A stretch of 64,000 bases of DNA from Gremmenia infestans. Lineage: Eukaryota; Ascomycota; Leotiomycetes; Helotiales; Hamatocanthoscyphaceae. Positions 1 to 12,259 of this stretch are shown one piece after another. Numbering within the stretch: position 1 is the first letter of the stretch; each line of letters starts with the position of its first letter. Position numbers and translations under genes: made by a program. The notes beneath the pieces were generated by a model. The model was not told where the DNA came from. It ran no database searches and saw only the letters and a program-made list of their open reading frames with translations. The stretch is taken from positions 372,001 to 436,000 of the forward strand of contig JAFEVB010000008.1 in the NCBI GenBank assembly GCA_032629725.1, in the 5' to 3' direction.

Positions 1-1027
1 TGTCTAACAAAGCACATGTACATCGATGACTCTTCAGGAAAGAAGAGTTGATGGGAGGGGATGGGGATTGATTGGTGGTGGTGGTGGGAAATGCCCCGGC
101 TGCCTTGCACTGCCTGGTTGCCTTTGCAGTCGGAGGCTTGATAATCTGCCTGGTGCAGAGCCTCTCTTTTCCCTCACCCCTCCATCTTCCACCCTACGCC
201 CTCCATGAGATGAGATTCCTTGATTGGCAAGCAGGGGAACTGGAGGGCGGGTGCTGCCTATTGGAGAATTCCCTCTTGCTTCTTTCCGGGATGGCCATCG
301 AATTCATGCAGCAAAAGATGACCGGAAATTTACGTGCATTTACAGCATTGTGTCACGAGGTTCCGACACAGGACAGCATTGCAAGCCAAGTGAAATTTAT
401 TTCTGTGACAATCTTGTTCCGAGAATATTTTCGTATTGTACGGCACATGTTTTGATGCTTAAGATACCAGCTTGCGTGTCCTTGAAATCCTTCCTCCATG
501 TTGGTGCACGATTTTACGCCCCCACGATGCGCATATGCAAAGACTGACTCTCACGTGAATTTATGTATCACAAGAGTTGTCACAAAATGGTCTTATGAAA
601 GCTGTCTCCGAAGACTTGAATCTAGATGCAGCATGAGACTTATGCGATAATGCTAAGGTGCTCTGTTGCCTGGACACTTGTTGTTGGTGTCTCAAAGTTT
701 GTCACCTCTTCCAACTCCAACATCTAAGTAGATGTGGGCTCGGCGTTCTATGAGCGTCACCCGAGAGCAAAGATCACGATGCCAAGAGGAATACCAAGAA
801 TGGTTGTCTGAAGCCGATTTTTGTCAGCGGGCGCTTTTCAATGTGTAGGGAGTGAGATTCTTACTAACCATTCTAATTTGCCACTCAGGCTCCCCTTTCT
901 CTCGCCAAATCGCTAGCGGGAAGGCAGTCAGACAGCCGGAGGTGATGAGATACGTTGTGGTACTGAACTTCAAATTCGAGCAATCCCGAGTCCCCCAACA
1001 AATTCAAATCCGATGAGCTCCTCTTAC
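1..1027. other. No gene recognised at left edge
   Basis: I see only short overlapping open frames here, with no splice logic, recognisable domain or composition that supports a gene. The segment lies downstream of the minus-strand coiled-coil gene, so part of it may be that gene's 3' untranslated region. Confidence 0.4.
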
Positions 1028-1642
1028 TCAATCCTCTACCCTGAACCCATGCGTTCGCAGGTAGTCCTTGAAGTAAGTAATAGTGTTGGCCTTCTTCCTC
1101 AGAAGATTATCCTTCTCCCTCAGAAGACTATTCTTCTCAGAAATTCGTGTTTCGTCCAACCGAATCAAGTCATCTCTTTCTGCAAGACGAACCCTCAATA
1201 CTTCCACTTCTGTAGCCTTCTCTTCGTAGACTCTCCTGTAATCGCTCCCTTCACTCATCGACCTGGATCGCCTCTTCAATTGCTTGTATTTACCCTCCAG
1301 CTTCTCATGTTTCTTCTCCAAATCAAACAACATATCATCCAAGCGTCTGACCTCCTGCCTCTGAACCTCTAATTGCGCCTGCAACTCGTAGTTCTCAGCG
1401 GTCAATCTCTCGTTCTCCCTTCTAGCGGTCCAATTGTTGCTCTGTTCAAAGCTCAAGCGATTTTGGAGCTGTCCGATTTGGATTTCAAGGGCTTCCATCC
1501 TTCCTTGTGCTGCGCTGAGGCGCTCGTTCGGTGTGAAGCTGTCGTGTTCGCTGGATACTGAGTGGCGGCGTCCGCGAGGTATGACAAAACGATTACGCCC
1601 GTTTGAACCTCTTTCGATGTATACGTGATTCTTGTGGGGCAT
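1028..1642 (-). CDS. Small coiled-coil hypothetical protein
   Basis: This single-exon frame encodes 204 aa. The first 40 residues are basic and serine-rich. From about residue 45 to 190 the protein is almost entirely charged heptad-like sequence (runs such as QLEVQRQEVRRLDDMLFDLE), which predicts a long dimeric coiled coil. A short tail follows. There is no signal peptide, membrane segment or catalytic motif. A TATAAATA element sits about 30 nt upstream of the ATG, which supports this start and implies a very short leader. I do not recognise the family. Coiled-coil proteins of this size are common in filamentous fungi, so function cannot be assigned. Moderately sure that it is a real gene. 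Confidence 0.6.
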   Translation of the reverse strand: MPHKNHVYIERGSNGRNRFVIPRGRRHSVSSEHDSFTPNERLSAAQGRMEALEIQIGQLQNRLSFEQSNNWTARRENERLTAENYELQAQLEVQRQEVRRLDDMLFDLEKKHEKLEGKYKQLKRRSRSMSEGSDYRRVYEEKATEVEVLRVRLAERDDLIRLDETRISEKNSLLREKDNLLRKKANTITYFKDYLRTHGFRVED

Positions 1643-1672
1643 CTGACTCTGAGTGCTACCCAGGGTGAAAGG

Positions 1673-1680
1673 TATTTATA
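1673..1680 (-). promoter_or_regulatory. TATA box of the coiled-coil gene
   Basis: TATAAATA on the minus strand, ending about 30 nt before the ATG at 1642. Position and sequence fit a TATA element, although the short distance to the ATG would leave almost no 5' leader. Confidence 0.4.
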
Positions 1681-1699
1681 GCTCTTAAAGCGTAGAAAG

Positions 1700-3520
1700 T
1701 TGTGAGCGTACAAAAGGCTAGTGTGCTCTCTTAATTTCAGAGCCTAAGGTATTGAAGAAGCGTTTGCAAGTAAGATTCTGCTCAGTATCGGGTGACGCGC
1801 TGTGTGACGTTGAAGAAAGTGTTGATTGGCAAAAGTGAAAAAAGCTACTGCAAGTAATATGTTCTGCAGGTGGTATTGGATGAATGTTCAACAACAGATC
1901 AATAGGTGCTTTTGGCTTGGTATTATAGGAACGGCTGCCTGCTTGATAGGGCTTTAAGTGAAAGCCTTGTATGTTGCGCATGATTATGTGGAGGTCCGGT
2001 GGACTACACCCAACAGTTTCTGGTGACTAGAATATGCAAGGCTGTGTATAGGACAAAGAGCAGAGAAGAGCCCTACCTGAATAATCATAAAGAACATCGA
2101 TACTACAATGTTACACATTCTGTGATAGAGGGCACAAGACAAGGGGTAGAGAGGTTGTTTCGTTGCGATTAAAGAATTCGTGTGGCGTTGAGGCTTGATC
2201 CAAGCCTCAAGGGACAGATGGTTTTCTCGCTTAAGATGATGATGGGCTTGTGAAATTAGTTGTTTGAGCCGCTCAGCAGCATCAGCTGGCCAAGGGTCTA
2301 AAGATACCCATAGCCGTGTTGAGAGGCTCGTGTCGCCGAGACGGCGAGAAGCTTGGTCAGTCGGTCACTCAATAATCACAAGGTAGAAGATGAGAGTCCT
2401 CTTTTCGGGGCTATGTTGGTCATCAAAAATGCTTAATCGTGATGCTCTTCCTAACTAGGACTTCAGCCTCGTCTTTGGGGGCCAGAGACGCGCGCATAGC
2501 CACACGATGGACGAAGCTCATAGGCCAGCGCGTTTATACGTAACCGGACACGGCTTAATCACACTCTGTACCCTCCGTATGAGTCCTCCGCATTTCATGC
2601 TTAATGATCTGATATTGTCAGATTCGAACATGGGGATATTGCTTGTGTGGTACGCTCGGTGTGGCGCTCCCATCATATCTCACTTGTGGCTGGTATCACG
2701 ATGTTTTGGTGTGGGTGAAGAGTTTTTCTCTCAAGGCAGAATAGGGCTGGATTTAACGATGCTCTCTGGTGAAGAGATGACGCGCGTGCTGGTGTGTTTA
2801 GACCCCCTGGCTGAAGACTCGAAGGGTGGTCAGGTCATGTAAAGGGAGAACACACACGGTTTCTTTTCCCAACTTTTGTTGAACCCGTATTCATCACGCA
2901 TCCGTTTCATGTCTGCCCTTAGCTAAGATTGTAAAGCTTGATGCCTTGAGGGAATGCAGTTGACTCTCGGTATGTACGTCAATTAGGTACCACGATGTTG
3001 CGAATGCGTTGCCAAGTGTGTATCCTCTCGTGCCAAACATGCTTATACACTGAGACATCAAGTGATAACCTCTTTGGAGCAGACGATTCAAGACTTCCAA
3101 GGCCGTAGATTGAAAGCTTGATTGGAATCCTTACTTGAATGGATGATTGTAGTGTAGATGGTTCGAAGACCATCTGCGATTCTCAGGATTCGATTGCAAC
3201 AGCCGGATTCCTGTGGGCGGTATATGTTGAGTTTTCGCCCGCAGATCGAGAGCCAGGAGATCTGCAGTTGTAAGTCGACGGGCGGCAAGTATTTTTGATC
3301 CAGACTTCGCAGCATTCTTAGCTTCCTACTTCGTGTGCGAATTATTCGGCTTTCGGAGATAGGCACGTTGTGGACTCGTAGGATATTCGAAGAGAATGTC
3401 GAACGATATAAGAAGAATCGATGGGTTGCGGATATCATTCGCTGTAATTATCAAGTGAAGACCTGAATTTTTTTGAGGGGGGGGGGTGCTGTTCCCTACG
3501 TCCATGGTTCATACCAGAAA
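1700..3520. other. Intergenic, no gene recognised
   Basis: The longest frame here (2507-2842, plus, 111 aa) shows no domain, no coiled coil and no splice-supported extension. I regard it as chance. A poly-G run occurs at about 3476-3487. Confidence 0.4.
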
Positions 3521-3537
3521 GAAAAAAAGGTCGGGCC

Positions 3538-3935
3538 TTGGGCCCGATGATTAGTTTTAACAGACCTTTTAAATTAATCGTCTTTCTGCGAGATAACAAA
3601 TGGGCGTCAGCGCTCTATTCATTGATGATTGATCGAAATAGTTTCTTCTTCGCGACCCTGGACAAGCCAAGAAGCACAATGAAAAAAGAGGCACCTGTCA
3701 GACGTCCATCGACACCCACCCAAATCACTAGACAGAAGTCATAGCGAAGAGGGCCGAGATCATTGCTACTCTCTATACAGCAACTGCGTGAGCAGATGCC
3801 GCCATCCTTGCGGACAGTGCGAGAGTGTGAATGCTCACTCTTGGGTACCGAGGATCGATTCATCGTCCAGGATGAGGTCTGCAGCTTTTTTGAGAAGCTC
3901 AGAAGAAGACGTTTACTATAGAAATGATTCTATGA
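3538..3935 (+). pseudogene. Possible gene relic with in-frame stop
   Basis: One plus-strand frame reads from 3538 to about 3917 with a single TAG near 3742. It has protein-like composition on both sides of the stop; a segment near 3820-3900 reads LLGTEDRFIVQDEVCSFFEK. After that the frame is lost, and a second frame continues into the repeated segment at 3952. No family is recognised. The stop could derive from CAG. This is a tentative call, because the sequence may simply be an open stretch of noncoding DNA. Confidence 0.25.
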
Positions 3936-3951
3936 CTGTGGAAGATGTTAG

Positions 3952-4071
3952 GAAGCTGTTTGAGGGAAGTTTGGGGGATTGTATGACTGACAGTAAGTTC
4001 GCTATAGAAAAAAAGAAAAAGGTAAAGGAGCGAGAAGAGCGAGGTATAAGAACCATTCTTTCTTGGTCCGT
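3952..4071 (+). repeat. Direct repeat, copy 1 (about 120 bp)
   Basis: This segment is nearly repeated at 4240-4374. Both copies share the series gagggaagtttggggg, cagtaagttcgctat, ggtaaaggagcgagaagagcg and ataagaaccattctttctt in the same order and orientation. The two differ by scattered substitutions and by the number of GAAGAGCGA units. Confidence 0.8.
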
Positions 4072-4239
4072 GCGTCTAGCGTCTCGAAATTTTCACACAC
4101 AGTCGGTGGTCGGGCAGTTCTCAAGAAGCAAAATTTGACTGCAGAGCAAACTGCCAAATCAGGATAGCGGTAAAGGTAGCTAGTTAATTTTGGGATGGGG
4201 CCACCATTGTCCCAAAACTAGTAGAACATTCATAACTTA

Positions 4240-4374
4240 GAAAGCTGCTGAGGGAAGTTTGGGGAATTGTCCGACTGAAAGTAAGTTCGCTATGGGAAAG
4301 GAAAAGGTAAAGGAGCGAGAAGAGCGAGAAGAGCGAGAAGAGCGAGGTATAAGAACCATTCTTTCTTGCTCCGT
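4240..4374 (+). repeat. Direct repeat, copy 2 (about 135 bp)
   Basis: Second copy of the 3952-4071 segment, about 290 bp downstream. It carries two extra units of a 9-bp GAAGAGCGA repeat (about 4313-4346), which accounts for most of its extra length. Similarity stops abruptly on both sides, as expected for a local segmental duplication or an old element remnant. Confidence 0.8.
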
Positions 4375-4415
4375 GAATCACGAGTCACCTCGCTGCTCGC
4401 AAGCTCGCAAGAGGT

Positions 4416-4442
4416 TACCTGTTGGCCTCAGGCCAACAGGTA
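4416..4442. repeat. Perfect 27-bp palindrome
   Basis: Positions 4416-4428 are the exact reverse complement of 4430-4442, with a single central base (core gttggcctcaggccaac). It could form a 13-bp stem or be a protein-binding palindrome. It lies just downstream of the direct repeats and could mark the end of an old mobile element. Confidence 0.7.
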
Positions 4443-5103
4443 CGGGATCCGTGCGGCTGGGAAGTTTTAAGCGCCGTGTCACGTTACTGCTACTGTATTT
4501 CTTGGGACTGGTAACCGTTCCGCGAAGGAGGGTCATGCACCCGCCGTACGGTTACAGTTCATTTACCACTCGAGCACTTTTACTTCTACTTCTACGGGAA
4601 GGTTATAATATACCCATGGAGGAAATGCAAGATTATATACCCATGCACGTATATTAGTATTACCCTTATCCTTTAACATTTTTCCTTAATCATTCTCCAA
4701 TTCTGATTCATGGAGGAATATCTACAAGACCCTAATTTGGGCATACGTTTCCGTGTATCGAGGGATAGTTCTTGTTTGGATATAGCCTGCTACTACTTGA
4801 AAAGGCATCAAAGTCCAACTGTCCTCTGAATTTTGGAAGTATAAGTGCAGGTGAGCTAATCCGATATGGCGTTTGCAAAATCGACATTCAAGTAAACGCT
4901 GCACCACAACAACTTCTACCTACCTGTGATCGTTTGAAAAGCTGGAACATTATACTGTAGAAGATACAGTACAATAAGAAATGTCTCTTCCGCGTAGCAC
5001 TTCTTGTCGAGAGGCTTAAATGTACTTGGTAAGGTTGACTTTGGACCCCACCTTCCGCATTTCAATCACTCCTTCCTTATCTTATTATCAATATACAACA
5101 AGT

Positions 5104-5129
5104 ACTGTACTGTACTGTACTGTACTGTA
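5104..5129. repeat. TACTG microsatellite
   Basis: About five tandem TACTG units in an intergenic segment upstream of the ABC transporter gene. Confidence 0.8.
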
Positions 5130-5534
5130 AGCAGAGAGGTGGAGTGGAGCCCGGTGTTGCCGCACGGCAGCTATGGCTGTTGGTTCCCGAGGCGTACATC
5201 CTATTCGTGATTCCGTATCCGTATTCTCTGTGAGTTGCTTTCATATCAACATTTTACTGGTCAAATAGAGGCGGCACGAATTGGTACCCTGCTGTTTTTT
5301 TCTTTTTGGGACGCTAAGGCCCTTTCAGCCCTATAAGCTACCTGAGAAGCCTTCACTAATGCTCCCCTGTAGCAACAGGGTTCGGCTCCCTGAATCCCAA
5401 AATGTTCAAACCAACAACCTCTTCTTTCCAGCGAAAAGACCCTCGTATTCCTTCCGAGTCGCCATAAATCAATGGTCACAAACCCATCCTTATTGAGAAT
5501 GCATCTTATCCAATGAGCCTTAGGTTCCATTGGG

Positions 5535-8500
5535 ATGACTTTCAGGGTACGGCTAACGAAAATCATTAATAGCAGCCTCGAGCTCATCACCACTGCTGTT
5601 CATCTCGACCAACCTTTGTTTGCAATTACAGTAGCTATCATGGCCCCAGAGCCCACGCGCGTTATAAAAGCCATATCGGCGACTTGTGCAGCCATATTTA
5701 TATTGTGTCTACCAATCAGACTTTGGGAGCTTCGCAAATCTAGCTTTAAGGCTAGTCCGAACTGGCAAGGGATTTTGAAAGCTGCTAGTGCCCCCTCCCC
5801 ACATCCCCTCGGCTCTATTTATATGTACGAAGTATTTTACTAACAACGAATATAGACTCTCGGGATTTTACTCTCGGTCACGTTGTTGTCATACTTGACG
5901 AAGTTTTCAGCCTCAGATATCCAGCATGACACTATTTTCTTCGTCTCGCTGCTCATCTCTCTACTGGCTGCCCTGGGCCTGAGTGTGCTTCTGTTTCTAG
6001 AGCAACAGCGGTCTCAAAAAACTTCCGACCTTGCTACCCTATACCTTCTGGCATCAATTCTGTGCGATGTTGGTGTCTTGACTATGCCCTCTGGAGCCGC
6101 TGAACGTAGGGAGGTTTCACGTCCCGTACTTATTCGATGTTGTATGCATGCTGCTATTTTGCTATTTGAGTGCTGCGGCAAGCGTTCAGCATTCAGTGCT
6201 GTCAACAAGCACCAGTCTCCCGAAGAGCTCAGTGGCATTTTGAGCAGGGCCTTTTTTACTTGGATTAACCCCATTCTTCTCCAGGGGTACAGGAATATCC
6301 TTATCGACCAAGATTTGCCTCCCCTCAGTGAAGATATGAAGCCAGAAATCACAAGAAAAGCCATACTTCAAATATGGTCTCAGCGAGGTTAGTGGAACCC
6401 CCACAAGGCTCGTTTTTCTAATACTTACAAAAGCAGCCAGGCCCGAGACAAGAAAAACCTTGCCCTTAGCGTTACTAAAAGCTGTGAAGAAACCATTTCT
6501 TGTTGCAATTGTGCCTCGACTATTCTTGATCACCTTCCGATATTCACAACCTACCCTAATCAAGCGGTCTATCAGATATGTCTTAACATATTCTGCTGGT
6601 GCACAGAGCAAACCTGGTTATTGGCTTGTTGTGTCGGCCGCGATCGTCTATGTCGGCCTTGCCGTTGGTTACAATTCTCATTTTTCTTCGCCGTATGCTA
6701 ACGTGCGACTTCAGATAGCCACAGCTGTATACCAGCATTGCATAAACAGGCTGAAACTCCTTACGAGGAGTGCTCTTGTGGGACTCATTCATGACAAGAC
6801 CATGAAATCACCTAGCATAGCTAACGACAATGGCGAGGCTACTACGCTTATGAGTACCGATGCAGATAGTCTCGACGGGATTGCCGAGATGGTCCACGAA
6901 ATATGGGCACAAGTCGTCGAAGTGATAATTGGTATAGTTCTTCTGAGTAGTGAAGTCGGCTGGATTTGGCCTCTCCCGCTCTTCCTTATCTATAGTACGT
7001 TCGTATCCACTGTCTCTGGCCTGGCACTAATATGCATAGTGTGTTCCCATGTGAGTCGATTCGTCGCAAAACAACTGCATCCTCGTCAAAAGGCTTGGAA
7101 TAATGCAACACAAAGTCGTGTGGCTGCTACAAGCTCAATGCTAAGCGCAATTAAAACCATTAAAATGCTCGGTTTTCAGCAGTACCTGAGCAATCGCATT
7201 CAAGAGCTTCGGAAAGAAGAGCTTTATGCGGCATCCAAACTTAGATGGTTGATGGTATACTATAATGCTTCTGGTTTGTCTAGCCCCAATTGATCTAAGT
7301 CTATTACAACCTAACTATACCGTAGCCAATGCGCTTGGGATCTTCTCACCATCTATTACACTAGTTGTGTTTGCTGTGATAGCAGGGGTGCGTGGCCAGA
7401 ATTTAGATACCGAGACTGCGTTCACTACCGTAGCCATTTTAACTATGGTTACACATCCTGCAAACATGGTAATGACCATTGTCCCGCGTGCAGTTGCATC
7501 ATTCGCTGGATTCGATAGGATCCAATCCTTTTTGCTTCGGCCTTCTTTACGAGCTAGCCGGGGGACACTGCCAAAAGCCAGCTCGAACCAGTTCTCTCGG
7601 GATCCGGCGTCTGGCGAATTGGCAAAACCTAGCCCTGCTGTTCTAATCCAGCAACTGGGAATTGGTGACAAGCAGCTTATCTTGCAGGATATTAACCTTG
7701 AAGTGCCAGCTGGATCAATGACCATAATCTCAGGCCCGACTGGAAGCGGCAAATCGACTCTGCTGCGTGCTATGCTTGGAGAGGTAGTCCCTGCCCGTGG
7801 AACGATTATGTTGTCAACACGACGAATAGGATATTGTGCTCAAAGGCCATGGCTTCCTAGCGGTAACATCAAAGAGGTCATCCAAGGTACTGCTAAACAA
7901 GATGATGATACATGGTATCACGAAGTAACAAATATGTGTTGTCTCGCCCATGATTTCAGTTCACTTCCTGAGGGAGATCAGACACATATTGGCAGTCGCG
8001 GGCTCAATTTGTCTGGCGGACAGAGGCAGCGGGTTGTAAGTACTACTGAGTCGCTGTGTAAGATTCGAATTAACAAGTGCAGGCACTCGCCCGTGCGTTA
8101 TTTGCGAGATGTGACATAGTCCTGTTAGATGACACTTTCAGCGGACTGGATGGTGAGACAGAGAAATTTGTTTTTGACAATTTATTTGGACCTACAGGCT
8201 TGTTTCGGCGGTCGAAGACTACCGCGGTGCTGGCCTCCAATTCAAGTAAGCTCTTTATACTATCGTATATATCATCAACTTACACCAAAGCAGCTCAGTA
8301 CTTCCAAGCTGCGGATCACATTGTGGTTTTGGGAGATCACGTGATCAAAGAGCAAGGGAATTGGCAAACTATTAAGGGGAAAGCTTCGTCCATAGCAAAG
8401 TTCACTTCCAGCTCCCAAAGCAAGTATGATCTTAGCCAATCGGCGAACTTTGATAAGCTCAGCGCCCAGACTCGAGCAAAAGATGAGGCTGAGGTAGATC

Positions 8501-10717
8501 TTGCTAGACAACTTGGAGATTCAGCTCTTTACGGTAATTCCCCCGTTAAAATCAATGGATATAGCTAATGAAAATATAGGCTACTACTTTGGTTTTGTTG
8601 GCTTGATCAACCTTGTTCTTTATGTTACTTTTACTTCATCATATTCATTCTTCATCACCATTCCCCAATACTGGCTTCAGCTGTGGACTGAATCGAGTGG
8701 CAGTAACACAGTGTTCTACACTTGTGGGTTTTTCTTTCTATCAGTCATGTCGTGGTCTACAACAAATGGCATTATGTGGTAAGCTATCCCGTGGACTCAA
8801 TGGCTTCTGTTTATTGAGAACATTATAGGTCCAATCTTATTCGACTTGCCCCACAATCTGGGATGCGACTACATCAACGCCTCTTACATATTGTAACAAA
8901 GTTGGTGAACAATTATGATTTCAAAAGGCAAACTTAAAACTAATCATCACCTAGTGCACCGCTGTCTTATTTTTCCAAAACTGAGAATGGCTCTATCTTG
9001 AATAGGTCGAAACTCATGCTCGCACTGTTGATCAAAGCTAACAACTTCTAGATTTAGTCAAGACATTCAGCTCATCGACAAACAGTTACCAACAGCGCTT
9101 TCGAATATAATGGCTCGTAAGCGTTCATTTTCATATTTTGCATGTTGCTAGGATATTAATAATATCAGAGACCTTCAAGCTCCTCATGCAAATCGTTCTT
9201 CTTTTCATTGCCCAAAAATGGCTTACAATGTCTCTACCGGGCTGTATGCTCATCGTCTACGTCGTCCAGAAGGTATATCTTCGGACGTCAAGACAACTTC
9301 GATTTCTGGAGCTAGAATCTCGCGCAGGGGTCTTCTCGAGTTTCTTAGAATCTGTAAGCGTTGACTCCGATTAATAATGAGCAGCTGACTGAGACTTGCT
9401 AGGTCGAGGGTCTCGAAACGATCCGGGCATTCGATTGGTCTGAAGAAGTAATTCAAGACAACATCCTTTGCGTAGAGAAGTCCCAGCGGCCTGAATTTCT
9501 CCTGTTCTCCCTCCAAAGATGGCTTAACCTCGTCCTGGATCTCTTGACTGCGGTCATCGCAACAAGTGTTGTTGCTATAGCCGTAGCGTTTCGAGGGCGT
9601 ATCAGTGGCGGACAAATTGGAATCGCGCTCAATATTATGCTCGTCGCGAACTCGACATTACTGAAGCTTGTGGAAAACTGGACTACGCTGGAGATTTCTC
9701 TCGGTGCTATTGCTCGCTTGAAAATGCTAGAGAGTATGACTTCAGCCGAGGGCGACGAGATTGGAAATTTAGACCCCCCGAACGACTGGCCTTCCATAGG
9801 ACAAGTCGAGTTCAAGGACATCACTACTTCCTATCAGTAAGTACTGTACCTTACTAGAAAGATTTGTGTTGATTGCAGCTGACAAATAATACTCAGCACC
9901 AAGTCACTTGCTTTACGAAACATAAGCCTAAATATTAACGCTGGCCAGAAACTCATCATCTGCGGGCGTACGGGAAGGTGAGTGTCCGCGTACGGCAGAG
10001 ATTTATCTGAGGACTGACTGTAGATATAGTGGCAAAAGCACGTTGCTACTAACCCTTTTACGGATCCTGGAATTACAAGCCGGCAAGATTGAAATAGATG
10101 GTATTGACATTAAGCATGTGAGGCTAGATGTGTTACGAGAAAGGTGTTTCATCGCAGTATCTCAAGACCCTCTTCTTCTGTCGAACGAGACCTTGCGCTT
10201 CAATCTAAATCCAGATGCCTCTGTCTCGGACGAGATTGTCATCGACGCGGTGAGGAAATCGGGACTCTGGGCACATTTCTTTACAGATGAGAGGCATGTT
10301 GGAGAAGACACAGGCCACGCCATCGATATCTCAGAACTTGGCGAACATGACGTTCTCGACAAAAAGCTCTTACTGTTCCAGGAACTCTCTGTAGGACAGT
10401 GCCAACTATTCGCACTCTGCCGGGCACTCATCAAAGCCATCTCGTTAAGATGCACTGGAGCCAAACCTGTGGTTCTTTTAGACGAAGTTACATCATCGCT
10501 TGATTCTGATACAGAATATATCATCCATCGTGTGATTGACGAGGAGTTCACCGGGAATGGCCATACTGTCATCATTGTTGCTCATAGACTCAGCATTCTG
10601 AACGAACATACGAAGACTGGAAGGGACGCTGTGGCTTTTATGGGGGATGGGAGATTAATGAAGGTTATTACGGACCTGCAGCCGTCGACTTTACGACTTC
10701 TAGGAGAAGATGAATAG
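5535..10717 (+). CDS. ABCC-type multidrug ABC transporter
   Basis: Exons as I read them: 5535-5787 (start uncertain), 5856-6387, 6437-7273, 7326-8035, 8083-8245, 8294-8533, 8580-8778, 8829-8900, 8955-9005, 9052-9116, 9169-9353, 9403-9836, 9897-9977, 10030-10717; about 1,500 aa. The layout is TMD0 helices, TMD1, NBD1, TMD2, NBD2, typical of fungal full-length ABCC (MRP-like) exporters in plasma or vacuolar membrane. NBD1 has Walker A GPTGSGKST, signature LSGGQRQRV and Walker B IVLLDD; its H-loop reads ASNS instead of the usual THS. NBD2 has spliced Walker A GRTGSGKST, signature LSVGQCQ, Walker B VVLLDE and H-loop IIVAHRLS. Every junction from exon 2 onward keeps phase. The exon 1 to 2 junction does not: donor GT at 5788 leaves one extra base before the acceptor at 5855, despite a perfect TACTAAC branch site. 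The N-terminus may be misread or broken. Substrate unknown. Confidence 0.85.
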
Positions 10718-11193
10718 AGTTGGTGGAGGTGGATGTGAAGAAATCCTGGCTGAGCTTTCTGCAGAAGGACCCATGGTTGAGCTTGTAGATTATCATGCCC
10801 TGAGACGATTAGACCAGCGTGTTGACAAATACAAGTCTTCCTTGGTGAATCAATGAAGGCATTGAACGGGATGCAATAATCTTGCTAGTCGCTATTCCAA
10901 CATTCTCTACTCATGTTGACTTCCAGTTCCTCTAATCCTGATCCTAATCATCAACAGTCGTTTATAAGATGCCAGCTTCTGAGATACTCCATGGGTGAAT
11001 GTTTAGATTGAAGTGGGAGGATCTAATGGCAGTTGTTGCCGCGCAGTGGCGGCTCGACTAATGAATATTAAGATCCCCCCTGTGATCACTAGAACTTGAT
11101 GTGAATTGAATACCCAATTACCTATGACCTTTAGTTTCTGCTGTTCCTTTCAACTTCAGCACTGCCAACCACGGTGCAGCACAGCAAACGCAT

Positions 11194-12259
11194 ATGTTAT
11201 TCAACACAAACCCCCGTCGCAGTGAGTATAAAACGTACTTCATGTCCTGGAAGAACCCCCACAAAAGGTCGCGTGCTCAGAAGGAGTGGGCAGGTGGCCC
11301 AGAGGAGAGAGATGAAATAATTCGCCGCAAGAAGAATATATGCGAAAAGTTCCTCGCTGCCTATCTTGGAGAGCATAAACAGTCCTTGAATCTCAACAAA
11401 AAGTCGTGTGCGCTTCTCATATCAACCTGAAGTCAAGGTTCCAGGCTCCTCACCTCGACTGAAGAATACGTCGAGTACCCATATCAGCCCTTTTCTCAAG
11501 ACTCATCTATCGAAATTCAGAATGGGAGAAAGTCTTATAACGTATCGAAGGACCATGATGGGTTTGTGCTCCTTGCAACTCTCGAGATCAGAGCCGACCA
11601 ATTCGAAGGACCAATCTCCCGAGAATATGTTCCTAATGTCACTTCCTCCTCTTTCCGGTCTACTATATTTGATGTCGTGGGGCCCATTCAAAACACCGAT
11701 TCCGAGATCGCATCTGTCATTGGTGGCCTGAAGAATCCCTCCATGGAATATGGTGTTGACTTCATGACATTCAACGTCGCAGAAGGCCAACTTTACATTC
11801 GGCATCCATCAGATATAAAAACAGAGTGCTCATTTCTTCAATCGTTACAAAACATCATGGCAGATATAAAGTCCGTTACGGTGGTTAGACGAGCGCGGAG
11901 AGATAACGTCAGATTCGTGGATGCATTCTGGGATTACCTGATGCATCGGAGCTTTCAGGATGGTATTTACTGGGCCTACGCCCTGACCAAATACAAGCCC
12001 ACCGACCTTGGTGATCTCGAGAGCGCGCAGACTCGAGGAAGAGAGATTGGCGTGGGAGAAGAAAAAGATGGTGCGGAAAGCCGATGCAAACATGAGGATA
12101 CAAGAACGAATGAAGCGCTAAGCTACGCTGGAAGCGGAGAAACAGGCACAACACGAAGGAGATAAATTGCTGGGGAGGACCTTTAGAATGAATCACCTGC
12201 AAGTCGCTGTGTATGCAGTTCCTTTTGTTACGACAGGCAGCTTCCGGCCATGGCGTTGA
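11194..12259 (+). pseudogene. Decayed gene of unknown function
   Basis: A plus-strand frame opens at 11194 with a basic N-terminus (78 codons) and hits TGA at 11428. The same frame then continues uninterrupted to about 12030. After that, the convincing charged coiled-coil coding sequence (for example RLAWEKKKMVRKADANMRIQ) lies one base out of frame, and it meets TAA at 12119 before running on to 12259. A 42-nt intron (11403-11444) could remove the first TGA in frame, but it is short and its donor GTCGTG is weak. The frameshift and TAA remain unexplained. The middle part reads like a globular domain; I recognise no family. Best read as a pseudogene, or less likely as a gene with unusual introns. 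Confidence 0.5.

Noticed and set aside
2507..2842. 111-codon plus-strand open frame
   Set aside because: No domain, splice continuation or composition bias supports coding.
10022..10029. Acceptor at 10023 for the Walker A exon of NBD2
   Set aside because: It would give GRTGRYSGKST; the acceptor at 10029 gives the canonical GRTGSGKST.
10162..10575. Minus-strand frame opposite the ABC transporter
   Set aside because: Antisense shadow of NBD2; no independent evidence.
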